From: Klebsiella pneumoniae | GTDB taxonomy: Bacteria; Myxococcota_A; UBA796; SXON01 | DNA: 64,000 nt | Direction of reading: 5' to 3' | Assembly (NCBI GenBank): GCA_945861635.1 | Contig: CAMAWH010000019.1 | Span: 1-64,000 of the forward strand | Shown here: in pieces, positions 55,244 through 64,000 of the stretch | Position numbering within the stretch: the stretch's first letter is position 1 | How the letters are laid out: every line of letters begins with the position of its first letter | Notes under the pieces: generated by a model | Seen by the model: only the letters and a program-made list of their open reading frames with translations | Databases searched by the model: none | Told to the model about the DNA's origin: nothing | Made by a program: the position numbers and the translations under genes

Positions 55244-55443
55244 CTGCGCCGGCTGATCTGGAAATACCGGTGGTTGCCACCCAGAAATCACCGCAGCGAG
55301 CGCGCCTGGAGACGTGGCGCCCAGAACGTCCTCCCCGAGACCCTTCGGGACGGAACGGGCAGTGCGCAGTTGGGCATCCGCCACTTGTCGACCCTCGTCC
55401 ATCCCGGCCTCCGGGGCCGCCTCTAACCCAATCAGGAGTTGCC

Positions 55444-55950
55444 ATGTTCGTCCTTCCATTTCCGGTTCCGACCCATCGCGACATCGTTCGAAATGTCATC
55501 GCGGGAGCATGGTTGTTTCTGCCCGTGACCTGCGGAGTGTCAGGTTTAGTGGCCTGGAATGTCGCTCAGGAGTGGGGAACGTGGGAGCGGGAGCAGACGC
55601 GCGAGATGGTCGTTGTGGCCGCAAGCGTCGTCCTGGCGGCGCTGTCGACTGGTGTGGCGCTGGCGTCGGCGTTGGCCGCGGCCGTCGTGTTGCCGGAGCC
55701 GGAGCGGTTCGTGGGCGTCGTCGCAGCGATCGGCCTCATGCTTTGGCTGGTCGCCGTCGTCGGAGGTGGAACCGCGGTGAGCATACTACAGGCAATCAAT
55801 GTGCTGAATGCAGGCGATCATGCGGCGACTCCCGGCGATCAGCTTACGACGGTTTTGGCGGAGCACCGCGCGACGCGCCCCCGGGTCGCGCAGCTGCACC
55901 GCGCGTCGCGCATTCCGACCTCGCCGAGCCCGGCAACGTCATCGGAATAG
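55444..55950 (+). CDS. Small membrane protein heading a glycosyltransferase operon
   Basis: 168 residues from the ATG at 55444, preceded by AGGAG. About three membrane helices (AGAWLFLPVTCGVSGLVAW, VVVAASVVLAALSTGVALAS, VGVVAAIGLMLWLVAVVGGG). The C-terminal 40 residues are soluble and Arg/Ser-rich. No family recognised. The next gene starts 11 nt after its stop, so it is probably the first gene of the operon 55444-58787. Confidence 0.65.
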   Translation: MFVLPFPVPTHRDIVRNVIAGAWLFLPVTCGVSGLVAWNVAQEWGTWEREQTREMVVVAASVVLAALSTGVALASALAAAVVLPEPERFVGVVAAIGLMLWLVAVVGGGTAVSILQAINVLNAGDHAATPGDQLTTVLAEHRATRPRVAQLHRASRIPTSPSPATSSE

Positions 55951-55961
55951 ACTTCACGACC

Positions 55962-57152
55962 GTGCCGACGACCGTCCGCTTCTTCAGCTACTTCTACGCC
56001 CCGTGCATCGGCGGCGGAGAAGTCATTCTTCAGCATCAAGCCGAGGAGTTGGTGCGTCGGGGCTACGTCGTCCACATACACACGACGCCCTACACCAACC
56101 TGGACTGCCGACAGGTCGCCCGCACCGGAACCGCCGTCGAAAACGGCGTGCACGTGCACCGAAGGGCGAGCTTCGTTCTGCCCTTTCGCAATCCGCTGGA
56201 GCAGAACGCGGTGACGCCTTCGTTCGCGGCGGAGGCGTGGTACCCGGCGGATCTCCTCGTCGCGGTTGGTTTCCCGTCGCTTCATCTCGACGCGTTGCAT
56301 GTCCGCTCGCGCGTCACGCGGACGCCGCTTGTGGTACAGAACTACGTGACGGCCGAATTTTTGGCTGAGATTCTGGCGGGGCAAGGGGGCGCTGGCAAAC
56401 GGGTCCGCGCGGCGTATTGGCGGCACTGGACGCGTCCGCAACTACAGGCTGCAAATCTGGTTATCGCGGACTCCCCCGCGGCGGCAGCGGCCCTTGGCCG
56501 CGAGTTGGGGCTCGCGAACGTCCGCTGCCACATCGGGATGGCGGTCGACCCCGCGGAGTTTGACGGCGCCTCGCAGATCGCGGAAGTGAGGCAGAAGTTG
56601 GGCTTGGGGGATGCCCGCGTTCTGCTGGCGCCCTCGCGAATTTCGCGCCAGAAGGGCGCGGATTTGCTGGTGGAGGCGGCGCTGCCGCTGTTGGCTCGTC
56701 ATCCGGCGTGGAAGCTGGTGATTTGCGGGCCGGTGAACGACGCAACGTTCGCGGCAAGCGTGCGAGCCGCCGCCGGAAACTCCGGGCAGATTGTCATTAC
56801 AGAGCTTGCACGCGGGGAGTTTGTCTCCCTCGTGCGAGCGGCGGAGATTGTGGTTTTACCGTCGCGCGGCGAGACGGTGGGCGGGGTGGTTCTGGAGGGG
56901 ATGTACTGCGGGGCGCTCGCCGTCGTAAGTGATGCCGTGGAGGCCGCGCGTGATGACTACGTTAAGGACGGGGTGAACGGGTTGTTGTTCCGGTCGGAAA
57001 ACGTTGTTGCACTGCGAGCAGCCTTGGAGCGCGGCATGTCCGAGGATACGTCCGCCATGCGACGCGAGGGCGCACGTATGGTGGGAGAGCGCTTTACGTG
57101 GTCCGCCAGCGTCGACCGATTGCTGGAACTGTACGAGGTCGCGCTTGCCTGA
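55962..57152 (+). CDS. Glycosyltransferase family 4
   Basis: 396 residues from the GTG at 55962. The N-terminal FFSYFYAPCIGGGEVILQHQ is the usual GT4 acceptor-side start. The C-terminal Rossmann part has LLAPSRISRQKGADLLVEAA and VLPSRGETVGGVVLEGMYCG with the nucleotide-sugar binding Glu. It transfers a sugar from a nucleotide donor, probably for cell-surface polysaccharide. Its stop is overlapped by the next gene's TTG start by 8 nt. Confidence 0.9.
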   Translation: MPTTVRFFSYFYAPCIGGGEVILQHQAEELVRRGYVVHIHTTPYTNLDCRQVARTGTAVENGVHVHRRASFVLPFRNPLEQNAVTPSFAAEAWYPADLLVAVGFPSLHLDALHVRSRVTRTPLVVQNYVTAEFLAEILAGQGGAGKRVRAAYWRHWTRPQLQAANLVIADSPAAAAALGRELGLANVRCHIGMAVDPAEFDGASQIAEVRQKLGLGDARVLLAPSRISRQKGADLLVEAALPLLARHPAWKLVICGPVNDATFAASVRAAAGNSGQIVITELARGEFVSLVRAAEIVVLPSRGETVGGVVLEGMYCGALAVVSDAVEAARDDYVKDGVNGLLFRSENVVALRAALERGMSEDTSAMRREGARMVGERFTWSASVDRLLELYEVALA

Positions 57153-58038
57153 ACTCTCCATCGTGATTCCGACGCTGAACCGCGGCCGAATGTTCCACGA
57201 CACCGTGCGGCAGGTGCTCGCGCAGAATTTTCAGGACTACGAACTCTGGCTGGTGGACCAATCGGATGCCGCCCATCGCGCAGCGAACGAGGCGCTGGTT
57301 ACGACGCTGGCGGATCCGCGAGTCCGCTACCTGCACCTCGGAGTCAGGGGTCTTCCGAACGCCAGAAATGAGGCGCTGGCCAGGGTAAAAGGAAAAATCA
57401 TACTGTTTCTCGATGACGACGTAATCCTCTTGCGAGATGATTTTTTGAACGCCCATGTTGAGACGTTCGCCGATCCGCGCGTCGGCGGCGTGACCGGTCG
57501 GATCGTGGAACGGTCCGTGCGGCCGAATGTTCCGGGGGTGTCGGGTCACCTCTCCAAGGGCGGGCGGACGTTGACAAACATGTGGGGAACGGAGCGTTGC
57601 GAAATCCTCGGGTTGAAGGGGGCCAACATGAGCTACCGCGCGGAGGCGGTAGCGGCGGTGGGCGGGTTCGACCGGAACTACAAGGGTACGGCCCTTCTGG
57701 AGGATACAGACTACTCCACTCGCGTTCGAAATGCCGGATGGACGCTGATTTTCGAACCCAGGGCGGAGATGGTGCATCTGAGCGCCGCCAGCGGTGGCGT
57801 GCGCGTGGAGGACGCCGCCCGGGCCGAGTACTGGCGTTTTCGCTCGACCGCGTATTTCATCCTGAAGAATCGCGGCCCTCGGGCCTTTCCAAGGTTTCTG
57901 GCGACGTTCGGAGCGATTGCCTCGCTCCGCGCCGTGCGTTGGCATTCGCCGGGTGCCGTGGCGACGCTTGCCGGCGGGATCCGGGACGGTGTCGCAGATT
58001 TTCGCGCCGGCGCCGACGATGGTATTCCGCGTTGTTGA
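57145..58038 (+). CDS. Glycosyltransferase family 2
   Basis: 297 residues from TTG at 57145, which lies inside the end of the preceding gene. The first residues (PELSIVIPTLNRG) are the standard GT2 start, so TTG is well supported. The nucleotide-sugar DDD motif is at 90-92 (LFLDDDVIL). GTALLEDTDYSTRVRNAGW carries the acceptor-side Asp residues. No transmembrane helices. It acts with the adjacent GT4 on a surface glycan. Its stop TGA overlaps the next gene's ATG by 1 nt (TGATG). Confidence 0.9.
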   Translation: MPELSIVIPTLNRGRMFHDTVRQVLAQNFQDYELWLVDQSDAAHRAANEALVTTLADPRVRYLHLGVRGLPNARNEALARVKGKIILFLDDDVILLRDDFLNAHVETFADPRVGGVTGRIVERSVRPNVPGVSGHLSKGGRTLTNMWGTERCEILGLKGANMSYRAEAVAAVGGFDRNYKGTALLEDTDYSTRVRNAGWTLIFEPRAEMVHLSAASGGVRVEDAARAEYWRFRSTAYFILKNRGPRAFPRFLATFGAIASLRAVRWHSPGAVATLAGGIRDGVADFRAGADDGIPRC

Positions 58039-58787
58039 TGGTCATGTTTGCGTGGGTGGCGTTCGCCCGAGCGGAGTCCGTAGCCGACGCATTTCCGCCT
58101 CCGCCGGGCGGTGAACGGGTCCCAGTGGGCGCGTGGGGCGACTACGTTCGCCACCTTGCTCTGAAACCGCCGGGTTCTGCCGTGCACACGTTCGACGGGG
58201 CGGTCGTTGTGATGCCGGCCGCGCGCGTCATCGATCTGCCTGTTGGGAAGCGTGATTTACAGCAGTGTGCCGACTCGGCCTTGCGCCTCCGGGCGACCTT
58301 TTTGCGGGGCGCCGGCATCTCGCCCGCCTTCCGATACTCGTCCGGTTGGCTTTCCCGCTGGGATCGGTGGGCGGCGGGCCAACGTCCGGTGGTCTCCGGC
58401 AACAAGGTGACAACGCGAGAAACGCGGCGTGCCGACGCAAGTGATGAGGCATTTGATGCGTGGTTGGAGGACCTGTTCACCTACGCGGGAACGCGTTCGT
58501 TGGTCGGGGATACCGCGCCCGCAGTCACCCCCCTCCCTGGCGATCTTGTCATGTTTCCGGGGTCTCCGGGGCATGCCGTCGTGCTGCTGGACGTCGCGAC
58601 GACGAACGGACCCGGTTCCGCGATGGAGACGTGGGTGCTCGTTGGACAAGGGTACATGCCCGCGATGGAGTTCCACGTCGTACGCGGTCCCGAGCGGGCG
58701 TGGTATCGAATGGAAGGGGAATGGCTGCCAACGGAGCCGCTCCGCGTGCCGTGGAGCGGCTTACGCCGTTTTCATGGCGCACCGTGA
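58038..58787 (+). CDS. DUF4846 secreted protein
   Basis: 249 residues from the ATG at 58038. A short signal peptide (MVMFAWVAFARAES). The body fits DUF4846: VRHLALKPPGSAVHTFDG, DLPVGKRDLQQCADSALRLR, and the C-terminal VMFPGSPGHAVVLLDVA. The family is of unknown function; related proteins are secreted. It closes the glycosyltransferase operon, so it may act on the product at the cell surface. Confidence 0.8.
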   Translation: MVMFAWVAFARAESVADAFPPPPGGERVPVGAWGDYVRHLALKPPGSAVHTFDGAVVVMPAARVIDLPVGKRDLQQCADSALRLRATFLRGAGISPAFRYSSGWLSRWDRWAAGQRPVVSGNKVTTRETRRADASDEAFDAWLEDLFTYAGTRSLVGDTAPAVTPLPGDLVMFPGSPGHAVVLLDVATTNGPGSAMETWVLVGQGYMPAMEFHVVRGPERAWYRMEGEWLPTEPLRVPWSGLRRFHGAP

Positions 58788-58837
58788 CCGTGTCTGAGGC
58801 AGGTCCGCCGCGGCCGTTCACGATCTGACGCCGCCGG

Positions 58838-59833
58838 TCAGCGGGGAGCCATGTGTTCCGGATCCCATGGCGGTGGCGCCGTCTTCGTAGCGCGAGCCTG
58901 ATCCGCCTCGTGAATCGTGATGCCCAGCGAGAGCGCGCCGAGCGTGCCGGCCACGCCTCCGAGGACCAAGGCTACCGCCGACGCCGTGGTGTGCGCCTTT
59001 CGCTCGGCGGTCGCGGCGTCTGCGGCTGTCTGATTCCCGTTGACGACGGCGGCGTTGTACTCGGCATCGAGCGAGTCCGCCTCCGCCTGTTCGACGAAGC
59101 CGACCAGCACGCCGGTGATGGCTCCAGCCGCCAGTCCACCCGCGGCGATCCCGAAGGTGGTAGAACGCTTGCGGTAGGCATCATGCATCTGCGCGGTAGC
59201 GACGCGCCTCTCCCAGTCGGTGCGTAGCCGTTGCAGGCGCAGCACTCCGGGCATCGTGCTCCACGGGGCATCGACATCGGTCGGTCCGTCGAGCGCAACC
59301 GTCACGTTGCCGGCGATTTCACCAAGTAGATGCTGCTGAACCTGCCAGTGGCACGGGCCAGGCGCGATGTTTTCGAAAAGGGCCGATTCGCCCACCGGCA
59401 GCGCGATCGACGGGTCAATCGTCGTGCCGCTCCACCCGATGAACTGATCGACCGGCAGACCGCCCGCGTCCGTGACGCGGACGACGGCGCCCGCGGGCAG
59501 CCCCGTGAAGCGCAGCGTTCGCGCCGCCGGCGCCGCCGTTTCCATCGGAACCGCCAACGGCTCCGTGGGCGGAGTTGGGGCGGGCTCCGTCGTGGCACCC
59601 GGCAGGACCCCGGGCGCCACCACCGCCGGTCGAATCGCCGTGCAGCGCTTCGCGTCCTCCAGCGCTCCGAGCGCCGCCGGCTCGCCGGGGAATTCCGCCA
59701 CGAGCGCTGTGGCAAACGTGAGCGCTTGCTCACACTTGTGCATCTCAACGGCAACGTGCACCGCCCCAAGCCGATTCGGCTCGATGCCCGCCCAGACAAA
59801 CCCAATGGAGACAAACGCAATGGCGAGCAGCAT
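58838..59833 (-). CDS. Secreted protein with C-terminal glycine-rich membrane helices, unknown function
   Basis: 331 residues. A signal peptide (AIAFVSIGFVWAG). The first about 70 residues resemble a short helical repeat (KCEQALTFATALVAEFPGEP), then a Pro/Ala linker, then a beta domain (about 105-185) of PEGA-like character (LRFTGLPAGAVVRVTDAGG). Two Gly/Ala-rich hydrophobic helices are at about 225-245 and 285-310. No named family. The last gene of a four-gene leftward operon, 2 bp after the preceding gene. Confidence 0.65.
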   Translation of the reverse strand: MLLAIAFVSIGFVWAGIEPNRLGAVHVAVEMHKCEQALTFATALVAEFPGEPAALGALEDAKRCTAIRPAVVAPGVLPGATTEPAPTPPTEPLAVPMETAAPAARTLRFTGLPAGAVVRVTDAGGLPVDQFIGWSGTTIDPSIALPVGESALFENIAPGPCHWQVQQHLLGEIAGNVTVALDGPTDVDAPWSTMPGVLRLQRLRTDWERRVATAQMHDAYRKRSTTFGIAAGGLAAGAITGVLVGFVEQAEADSLDAEYNAAVVNGNQTAADAATAERKAHTTASAVALVLGGVAGTLGALSLGITIHEADQARATKTAPPPWDPEHMAPR

Positions 59834-59835
59834 CG

Positions 59836-60273
59836 TCAGCTCGCGTGCTTTTTGACGAGGTCTGCGAGGCGTGGCATGGCGGTTACGACGTGCTCCACTG
59901 CCCGCGGGCGCAGCGCGTCATAGGTCTTTCGGGCCGGCCCGATCGCGTTGCGTGCGCGTGTGTCGGTGATGCTCAGGAGCGCGTTCGCAACATCGGCACC
60001 GCGCCGATTGAAGTAAGCCCGCGCGTCCCCGCCCTGCGCTTGACAATCCTCCCAGAAGGGGTCGAGCTGGCGTGAGAAATCGTCGAGCAGGTGGTTGAGG
60101 GCCATGGGAATGAAGCCGGGCCGGATGCCCTGCACGACCCTGAATGCGCCCTTGATCGCGATTCCCGAGAGTCCACCTTTCTCCGAAACTTCCTGATCGA
60201 TCACCCGAACGCCGTCATCAACGACCGCCTTGCGACGTGCCGAATCGGCGATCACCTCACTGAGTTTGGCCAT
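59836..60273 (-). CDS. DUF6918-like small cytoplasmic protein
   Basis: 145 residues from the ATG at 60273; the longer frame to 60588 is rejected. Predicted all-helical. MAKLSEVIADSARRKAVVDD, EKGGLSGIAIKGAFRVV and IRPGFIPMALNHLLDDF agree with the DUF6918 family from memory. It has no catalytic motif. The gene lies 10 bp after the HEAT lipoprotein gene and 2 bp before the next. Confidence 0.65.
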   Translation of the reverse strand: MAKLSEVIADSARRKAVVDDGVRVIDQEVSEKGGLSGIAIKGAFRVVQGIRPGFIPMALNHLLDDFSRQLDPFWEDCQAQGGDARAYFNRRGADVANALLSITDTRARNAIGPARKTYDALRPRAVEHVVTAMPRLADLVKKHAS

Positions 60274-60283
60274 CACGAACCTC

Positions 60284-61393
60284 TCAAAAGTTGATTTCGT
60301 TTCCGCCGGAGTAGACGACCTTTTGCGGTCCGCATCGGGGCAACGGAGCGCTTCCGCCCAGTTCCCGCATGTAATCGCCGATGTACGCCTTTCCCCAGCA
60401 CGAGTACCCGAGGCCGCGAAGGGCCTTCTGGACGCACTCGTAGGATCGCTGATAATCGCGGTCGTTCTGGGCGAAAATGATGTCGGCGGCGCCCTCACGC
60501 GCCACTTGTTCATCGCCAACGTAGGTTTTGATCCAGAAGGGGATGGCATCACAAAGCGCATTTGCCGCGATGGGCGAGGGAGAGCCACGCAGCGCCGTCA
60601 ACATTGCCACTCGAACGGTTGGATCGGCCTCCACTTCCATCATGTGCGTCGCCAGGCAACCGAGCGCCTTCTCGTCCTTCAACCCCTTCATCGCAAGTGC
60701 CGACTGGCCGCGGACGATGGGATCGGCGTCTTTCAGCCCTGCGCAAGCCGCGTCAGCGAATGAACTTCGGCCGCGCAGGGACGTGATCGCGGTGGCGCGA
60801 ACCGCTGCATCGGCATCGCCCGCAGCCGCCCTGCTCAACGCCGCTTCTCCTGCCGGCACGGCGGAGAGTGCCGTGGCCGCTGCCCAACGCCACTTGGCGT
60901 TCGTATCCGCGCCCAGTCCATCCGTCAGGATGGCGATTTCCGCGGCATCCTTCGTGCCCGCAAACACCGCGATCGCCGCCGCGCGCACGTCCGGGTCCTT
61001 GTCGCTTTTCACGGCATGCACCAATCGAGCGCGGACGGATGGCGCTTCGATACGATTGAGCTCGGCGACGAGCCCGGCGCGGTCGGTCAGTGCCGGGTCA
61101 TCGAGCAAACGGGTGGTGCAACCGACCCGATCGTCACGTTTGGCATGCGCGAGGCCGTCGAGCACCGCGCGGTCCCATGCCCCCTCCCTGACCAGGTGAT
61201 CGCAAAGGCACTTGGCACCGGTTCCGTTGAAATCCGACAGCTTCTTCGCGGCTTCCTGCCGCACAGCGTCGTCCTTCATTTTCAGGCCCACACACAGGGT
61301 GACGCCGTCCTTCAGGGCGAGCGCCTTCTCAAGGTCGCGCATTTCTACGAAGGTAGGGGCGGGGGTAATGCAAGCCAGAAGAAAGAGGATCAC
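60284..61393 (-). CDS. HEAT-repeat lipoprotein
   Basis: 369 residues with an 8-residue lipoprotein signal (MILFLLAC, Cys8). From about 30 to 290, pairs of helices repeat about every 30-35 residues (HEAT type; for example VRARLVHAVKSDKDPDVRAA, VRATAITSLRGRSSFADAAC). The last 80 residues are Cys-rich (CDAIPFWIKTYVGDEQ, YECVQKALRGLGYSCWGKAY) and may be disulfide-bonded. The protein probably acts as a scaffold in the periplasm. It shares the operon with Nfu and two unknown genes. Confidence 0.78.
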   Translation of the reverse strand: MILFLLACITPAPTFVEMRDLEKALALKDGVTLCVGLKMKDDAVRQEAAKKLSDFNGTGAKCLCDHLVREGAWDRAVLDGLAHAKRDDRVGCTTRLLDDPALTDRAGLVAELNRIEAPSVRARLVHAVKSDKDPDVRAAAIAVFAGTKDAAEIAILTDGLGADTNAKWRWAAATALSAVPAGEAALSRAAAGDADAAVRATAITSLRGRSSFADAACAGLKDADPIVRGQSALAMKGLKDEKALGCLATHMMEVEADPTVRVAMLTALRGSPSPIAANALCDAIPFWIKTYVGDEQVAREGAADIIFAQNDRDYQRSYECVQKALRGLGYSCWGKAYIGDYMRELGGSAPLPRCGPQKVVYSGGNEINF

Positions 61394-61417
61394 GCGCTGC
61401 CCATGTGCGCGCCGAAC

Positions 61418-61978
61418 CTAATCTGCCACCTGCCGGACGCCCCGAACTTCCGGCACCTCTTCCAGAAGCATGCGCTCGACGCCCAACGCAAGTGTCGCCG
61501 TGCTCGATGGGCACGAACTGCACGATCCGATCAGCTTGACGAGCACAACGCCGTCGTCGATTCCCCGAAAAATGATGTCACCGCCATCCTGGGCGACGGC
61601 CGGCCGGATGAACTCATCGAGGAGCGCGATGACTTTGCGCGCGATCGGGTCACTGGTGTCCATGCCCGGAGGAATGTCCTCAGGCACGGCGATGTCTCCA
61701 GAGTCGAGGAAATCGCGAATCGCGTCTTTGATGGTCGGAACGAGCATCGGCCAAGGGACGTCGTCTTCCTTGTTCACAGTCACAAATCGCGGCGCGACGA
61801 GGACGCTGAGGATGCCGGGGATGTCGAAAATGCGGCGGGGAAGGGGAGCGTCGGATGCGGCGGCGAGCGAGCGGAACTCGAAGGTTCCCGTTGGAACAAG
61901 CGTTTCCGGCACCCGGAACATCAGCGCGGACGGGTTCGGCGTGGGGACCGTGTCGATCGCCAGCGGAGAGGTGGACAT
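61418..61978 (-). CDS. NifU/Nfu-family iron-sulfur cluster scaffold
   Basis: 186 residues from the ATG at 61978. The N-terminal Nfu_N domain (IDTVPTPNPSALMFRVPETL) and the C-terminal NifU-like domain with GSCSSC (C153, C156) match Nfu1/NfuA. The first part aligns with Nfu_N, not with the degenerate A-type domain of NfuA. It carries a transient Fe-S cluster for apo-proteins. The first gene of the leftward operon; the HEAT gene begins 24 bp downstream. Divergent from the acyl-CoA dehydrogenase. Confidence 0.93.
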   Translation of the reverse strand: MSTSPLAIDTVPTPNPSALMFRVPETLVPTGTFEFRSLAAASDAPLPRRIFDIPGILSVLVAPRFVTVNKEDDVPWPMLVPTIKDAIRDFLDSGDIAVPEDIPPGMDTSDPIARKVIALLDEFIRPAVAQDGGDIIFRGIDDGVVLVKLIGSCSSCPSSTATLALGVERMLLEEVPEVRGVRQVAD

Positions 61979-62101
61979 GCAGCGGAAGCTAATCACGGAG
62001 GGGGAGGAGCGGGCGCTCGCGTCCCGCATTTGACGGGATCATCGCGCGGCCAAATCGCCGTGTCCGGTTAACCGTCGCGGCCCTCTCGCTTTGGAGTCCC
62101 G

Positions 62102-63256
62102 ATGTCCTTCTCGCTTGCCCTTTCCGAAGAACAGGAAGCCCTGCAGTCTCTGGCGCGGGAGTTCGCGCTCCAGGAAATGCGTCCGGTTGCCGCCCATTAT
62201 GACGAAACAGGGGAGTATCCCTACGCGGTACTTCGCAAGGCCCACGAGATCGGGCTGATGAACACACACGTGCCGGAAGAATACGGCGGCATGGGGCTCC
62301 ACGCGCTCGACGGCATCATCATTGCGGAAGAGTTGGCGTACGGTTGCTCCGGCATAGGCACGGCGATGGAGGCCAACGGGCTCGCTCAGCAGCCCGTCAT
62401 TCTCGGCGCTTCCGACGAGCTGAAGCGGAAATACCTGGCGCCAATGACCGGAACGTTCGGACTCTGCGCGTACGCCGTCACCGAGCCCGGCGCCGGAAGT
62501 GACGTGCAGGGCATGAAGACGTCGGCGGTTCAGCAGGGCGACAAGTGGATCATCAACGGCAGCAAGATGTGGATCACGAACGCCGGCGTTGCCGACTGGT
62601 ATTTCGTTGTTGCGGTGTCGGACCCCGCCAAGTTGGCGCGAGGAGGAATGACCGCGTTCATCGTGGAGAAAAATTGGCCCGGCATCACACCGGGCAAAAA
62701 AGAAAACAACATGGGCCAGCGTTGCTCGGACACGCGTGGCATCACCTTCGACAACGTCGAGGTGCCGGACGCCAACCGCGTCGGCAATGTCGGTGACGGC
62801 TGGAAGTTGGCGATGGCGGCGTTCGATTACACCCGCCCGGCCGTCAGCGCCTCGGCGGTTGGAGTCGCCCGCGCGGCGATGGAGTACGCGATGCAATACG
62901 CATCGGAACGCAAAGCCTTCGGTACCGCAATCGCGAATCATCAGGTTATCGCTTTCATGTTGGCGGACATGGCGATGGAGATCGAGGCGGGCCGCCTGCT
63001 CTGTTGGAAGGCGGCATGGCTGAAGGACAACGGTCAGCGCAACACGAAAGAGGCCGCGTACGCCAAGGCGTTCTGCGCGGACACGGTCATGAAAACCACG
63101 ACGAACGCCGTGCAAATTTTCGGTGGGTACGGCTACTCGAAGGAGTACCCGGTCGAGAAGCTCATGCGCGATGCGAAAATATTCCAAATCTACGAGGGAA
63201 CCTCGCAAATTCAGCGGGTGATCATCGCCCGTGAGCTGATGGGTCGGAACAAATAG
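62102..63256 (+). CDS. Acyl-CoA dehydrogenase
   Basis: 384 residues. Family landmarks: [18 protein letters not shown] (FAD/substrate region), [40 protein letters not shown] and [23 protein letters not shown]. The catalytic base is Glu365 in [12 protein letters not shown]-dependent first step of beta-oxidation, short/medium-chain type. No ETF or thiolase neighbour, so it may be a stand-alone gene. Confidence 0.95.
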   Translation: MSFSLALSEEQEALQSLAREFALQEMRPVAAHYDETGEYPYAVLRKAHEIGLMNTHVPEEYGGMGLHALDGIIIAEELAYGCSGIGTAMEANGLAQQPVILGASDELKRKYLAPMTGTFGLCAYAVTEPGAGSDVQGMKTSAVQQGDKWIINGSKMWITNAGVADWYFVVAVSDPAKLARGGMTAFIVEKNWPGITPGKKENNMGQRCSDTRGITFDNVEVPDANRVGNVGDGWKLAMAAFDYTRPAVSASAVGVARAAMEYAMQYASERKAFGTAIANHQVIAFMLADMAMEIEAGRLLCWKAAWLKDNGQRNTKEAAYAKAFCADTVMKTTTNAVQIFGGYGYSKEYPVEKLMRDAKIFQIYEGTSQIQRVIIARELMGRNK

Positions 63257-63283
63257 CGCCTGCGCGCCGGTTACCGGGGCGCC

Positions 63284-64000
63284 GTGTCCGGACCGTTTTC
63301 TCCGCTGCGCCACGACCGATTCCGCGCGCTGTGGTTCGCGGGTCTGGTCTCGTTCCTCGGAACGTGGGTGCACAATGTAGCGGCACGATGGACGGCGGCG
63401 ACACTATCGCCGTCGCCATTGGCGGTGTCCACCATCGACACGCTGACGCTGGCCCCGATGGTGGTGCTCGCGTTGTGGGCAGGCGTACTCGCCGATAGCA
63501 CAGACCGCCGCTTGCTTCTGGCGGGCACGCACGTTGCACAGAGCGTCGTCGCCCTTACGATGGGTTGGCTCGCCTTCACCGGGCGGATGACCTTGCCGGT
63601 ACTGTTTTTCTGGACCGGGTGTCTCGGCTGTCTGGGTGCGATCATTGGACCGGCGTGGCAGGCGACGGTACCTCGCCAGGTGCCCGACGACGACGTTCCC
63701 GCGGCGATTGCGCTGATGTCAACGGGCTTCAATTTGGCGCGGGCGGTCGGTCCGGCGGCGGGCGCGTGGATGCTCGTTGCCTTCGGACCCGCTTGGGCAT
63801 TCTGGACAAACGCAGCGAGCTATCTCGTGATTGCCGCGCTCCTTTGGCGCTTGCCCCCCCAGCGAGCCCCGCCCTCTACCCGCGCCGAGGTCTCGCCGAT
63901 CAGCGACCCGGCCTTGCGCCGTCTCTACATCGCCGGGATGGCGTTCGGCCTGCTCGCGATGCCATCGCTGTCACTATTGGCGGTGGTGGCGCGCGACCAG
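63284..64000 (+). CDS. MFS exporter (EntS-like), cut by window edge
   Basis: The frame is open from the GTG at 63284 to the window end (239 residues), so the gene is partial. The start FSPLRHDRFRALWFAGLVSF and the next WVHNVAARWTAATLS are the usual first helix of MFS_3 transporters, with GVLADSTDRRLLLAGTHVAQ in the loop 2-3 position. At least six helices are included. Substrate unknown; related proteins export siderophores or drugs. It starts 27 bp after the acyl-CoA dehydrogenase. Confidence 0.85.
   Translation, partial: MSGPFSPLRHDRFRALWFAGLVSFLGTWVHNVAARWTAATLSPSPLAVSTIDTLTLAPMVVLALWAGVLADSTDRRLLLAGTHVAQSVVALTMGWLAFTGRMTLPVLFFWTGCLGCLGAIIGPAWQATVPRQVPDDDVPAAIALMSTGFNLARAVGPAAGAWMLVAFGPAWAFWTNAASYLVIAALLWRLPPQRAPPSTRAEVSPISDPALRRLYIAGMAFGLLAMPSLSLLAVVARDQ

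Noticed and set aside
54179..55426. 415-codon frame on the plus strand
   Set aside because: Antisense of the kynureninase-like gene; no recognisable family.
62039..63373. 444-codon frame on the minus strand
   Set aside because: Antisense of the acyl-CoA dehydrogenase, which is clear.

Overview
This 64-kb window is high-GC and densely coded, about 93% by eye. It looks like a chromosome segment from an uncultured Myxococcota or delta-proteobacterium-like Gram-negative. This is inferred from gene content and not from a phylogeny. The pointers are many lipoproteins, MopE-type metal-binding repeats, FG-GAP repeats, an outer-membrane barrel fused to a protease and a propeller, an MCE protein with a long C-terminal extension, a 1,867-residue TPR protein and Asp/Thr-rich linkers. 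No phage, integrase, CRISPR array or intact insertion sequence is visible. One decayed IS5-type transposase relic is present.

Layout. 1-620: 3' end of 23S rRNA, 5S rRNA and a strong terminator. 675-14224: envelope and housekeeping genes, namely a VWA lipoprotein, a PAP2 enzyme, rarA, an LpxH-like phosphoesterase, an orphan mreB, sppA, a lytic transglycosylase translationally coupled to a metalloprotease-propeller-barrel protein, and an MCE protein. 14317-25463: a giant TPR protein, a methyltransferase that seems to start at CTG, a TPR-like membrane protein, a DUF4340 protein, and grpE overlapping a PAS / degenerate kinase / receiver protein. 25470-28871: a divergent pair, a GH31 glycosidase lipoprotein and a lamin-tail lipoprotein. 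28902-35353: a complete urate-to-ureidoglycolate pathway in two divergent operons, with a malate synthase-like enzyme at the end that could consume the resulting glyoxylate. 35422-44754: surface proteins, two with MopE repeats, flanking an M13 peptidase and a DUF5916-type barrel protein.

44755-45469 holds the transposase relic. 45981-48639 is the most unusual locus: two paralogous, translationally coupled GTPases. Both have an Asp in place of the P-loop Ser/Thr and an Asn in place of the G3 Asp. They are followed by a small GGQ-domain (ArfB-like) ribosome-rescue factor. 48866-54057 has an orphan N6-adenine methyltransferase, a large lipoprotein whose C-terminal half may be a TULIP/BPI-like lipid-binding fold, and a gene behind a good sigma-54 promoter with tandem palindromes. 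54029-58787: a kynureninase-like PLP enzyme and a four-gene overlapping glycosyltransferase operon. 58838-61978: an operon of NifU/Nfu, a HEAT lipoprotein and two uncharacterised genes. 62102-64000: an acyl-CoA dehydrogenase and the start of an MFS exporter cut by the window edge.

Many starts are GTG, TTG or overlap the previous stop, so translational coupling is common here. Several lipoproteins have signal peptides of only 8-16 residues. High third-position GC produces many long antisense reading frames, which were set aside.
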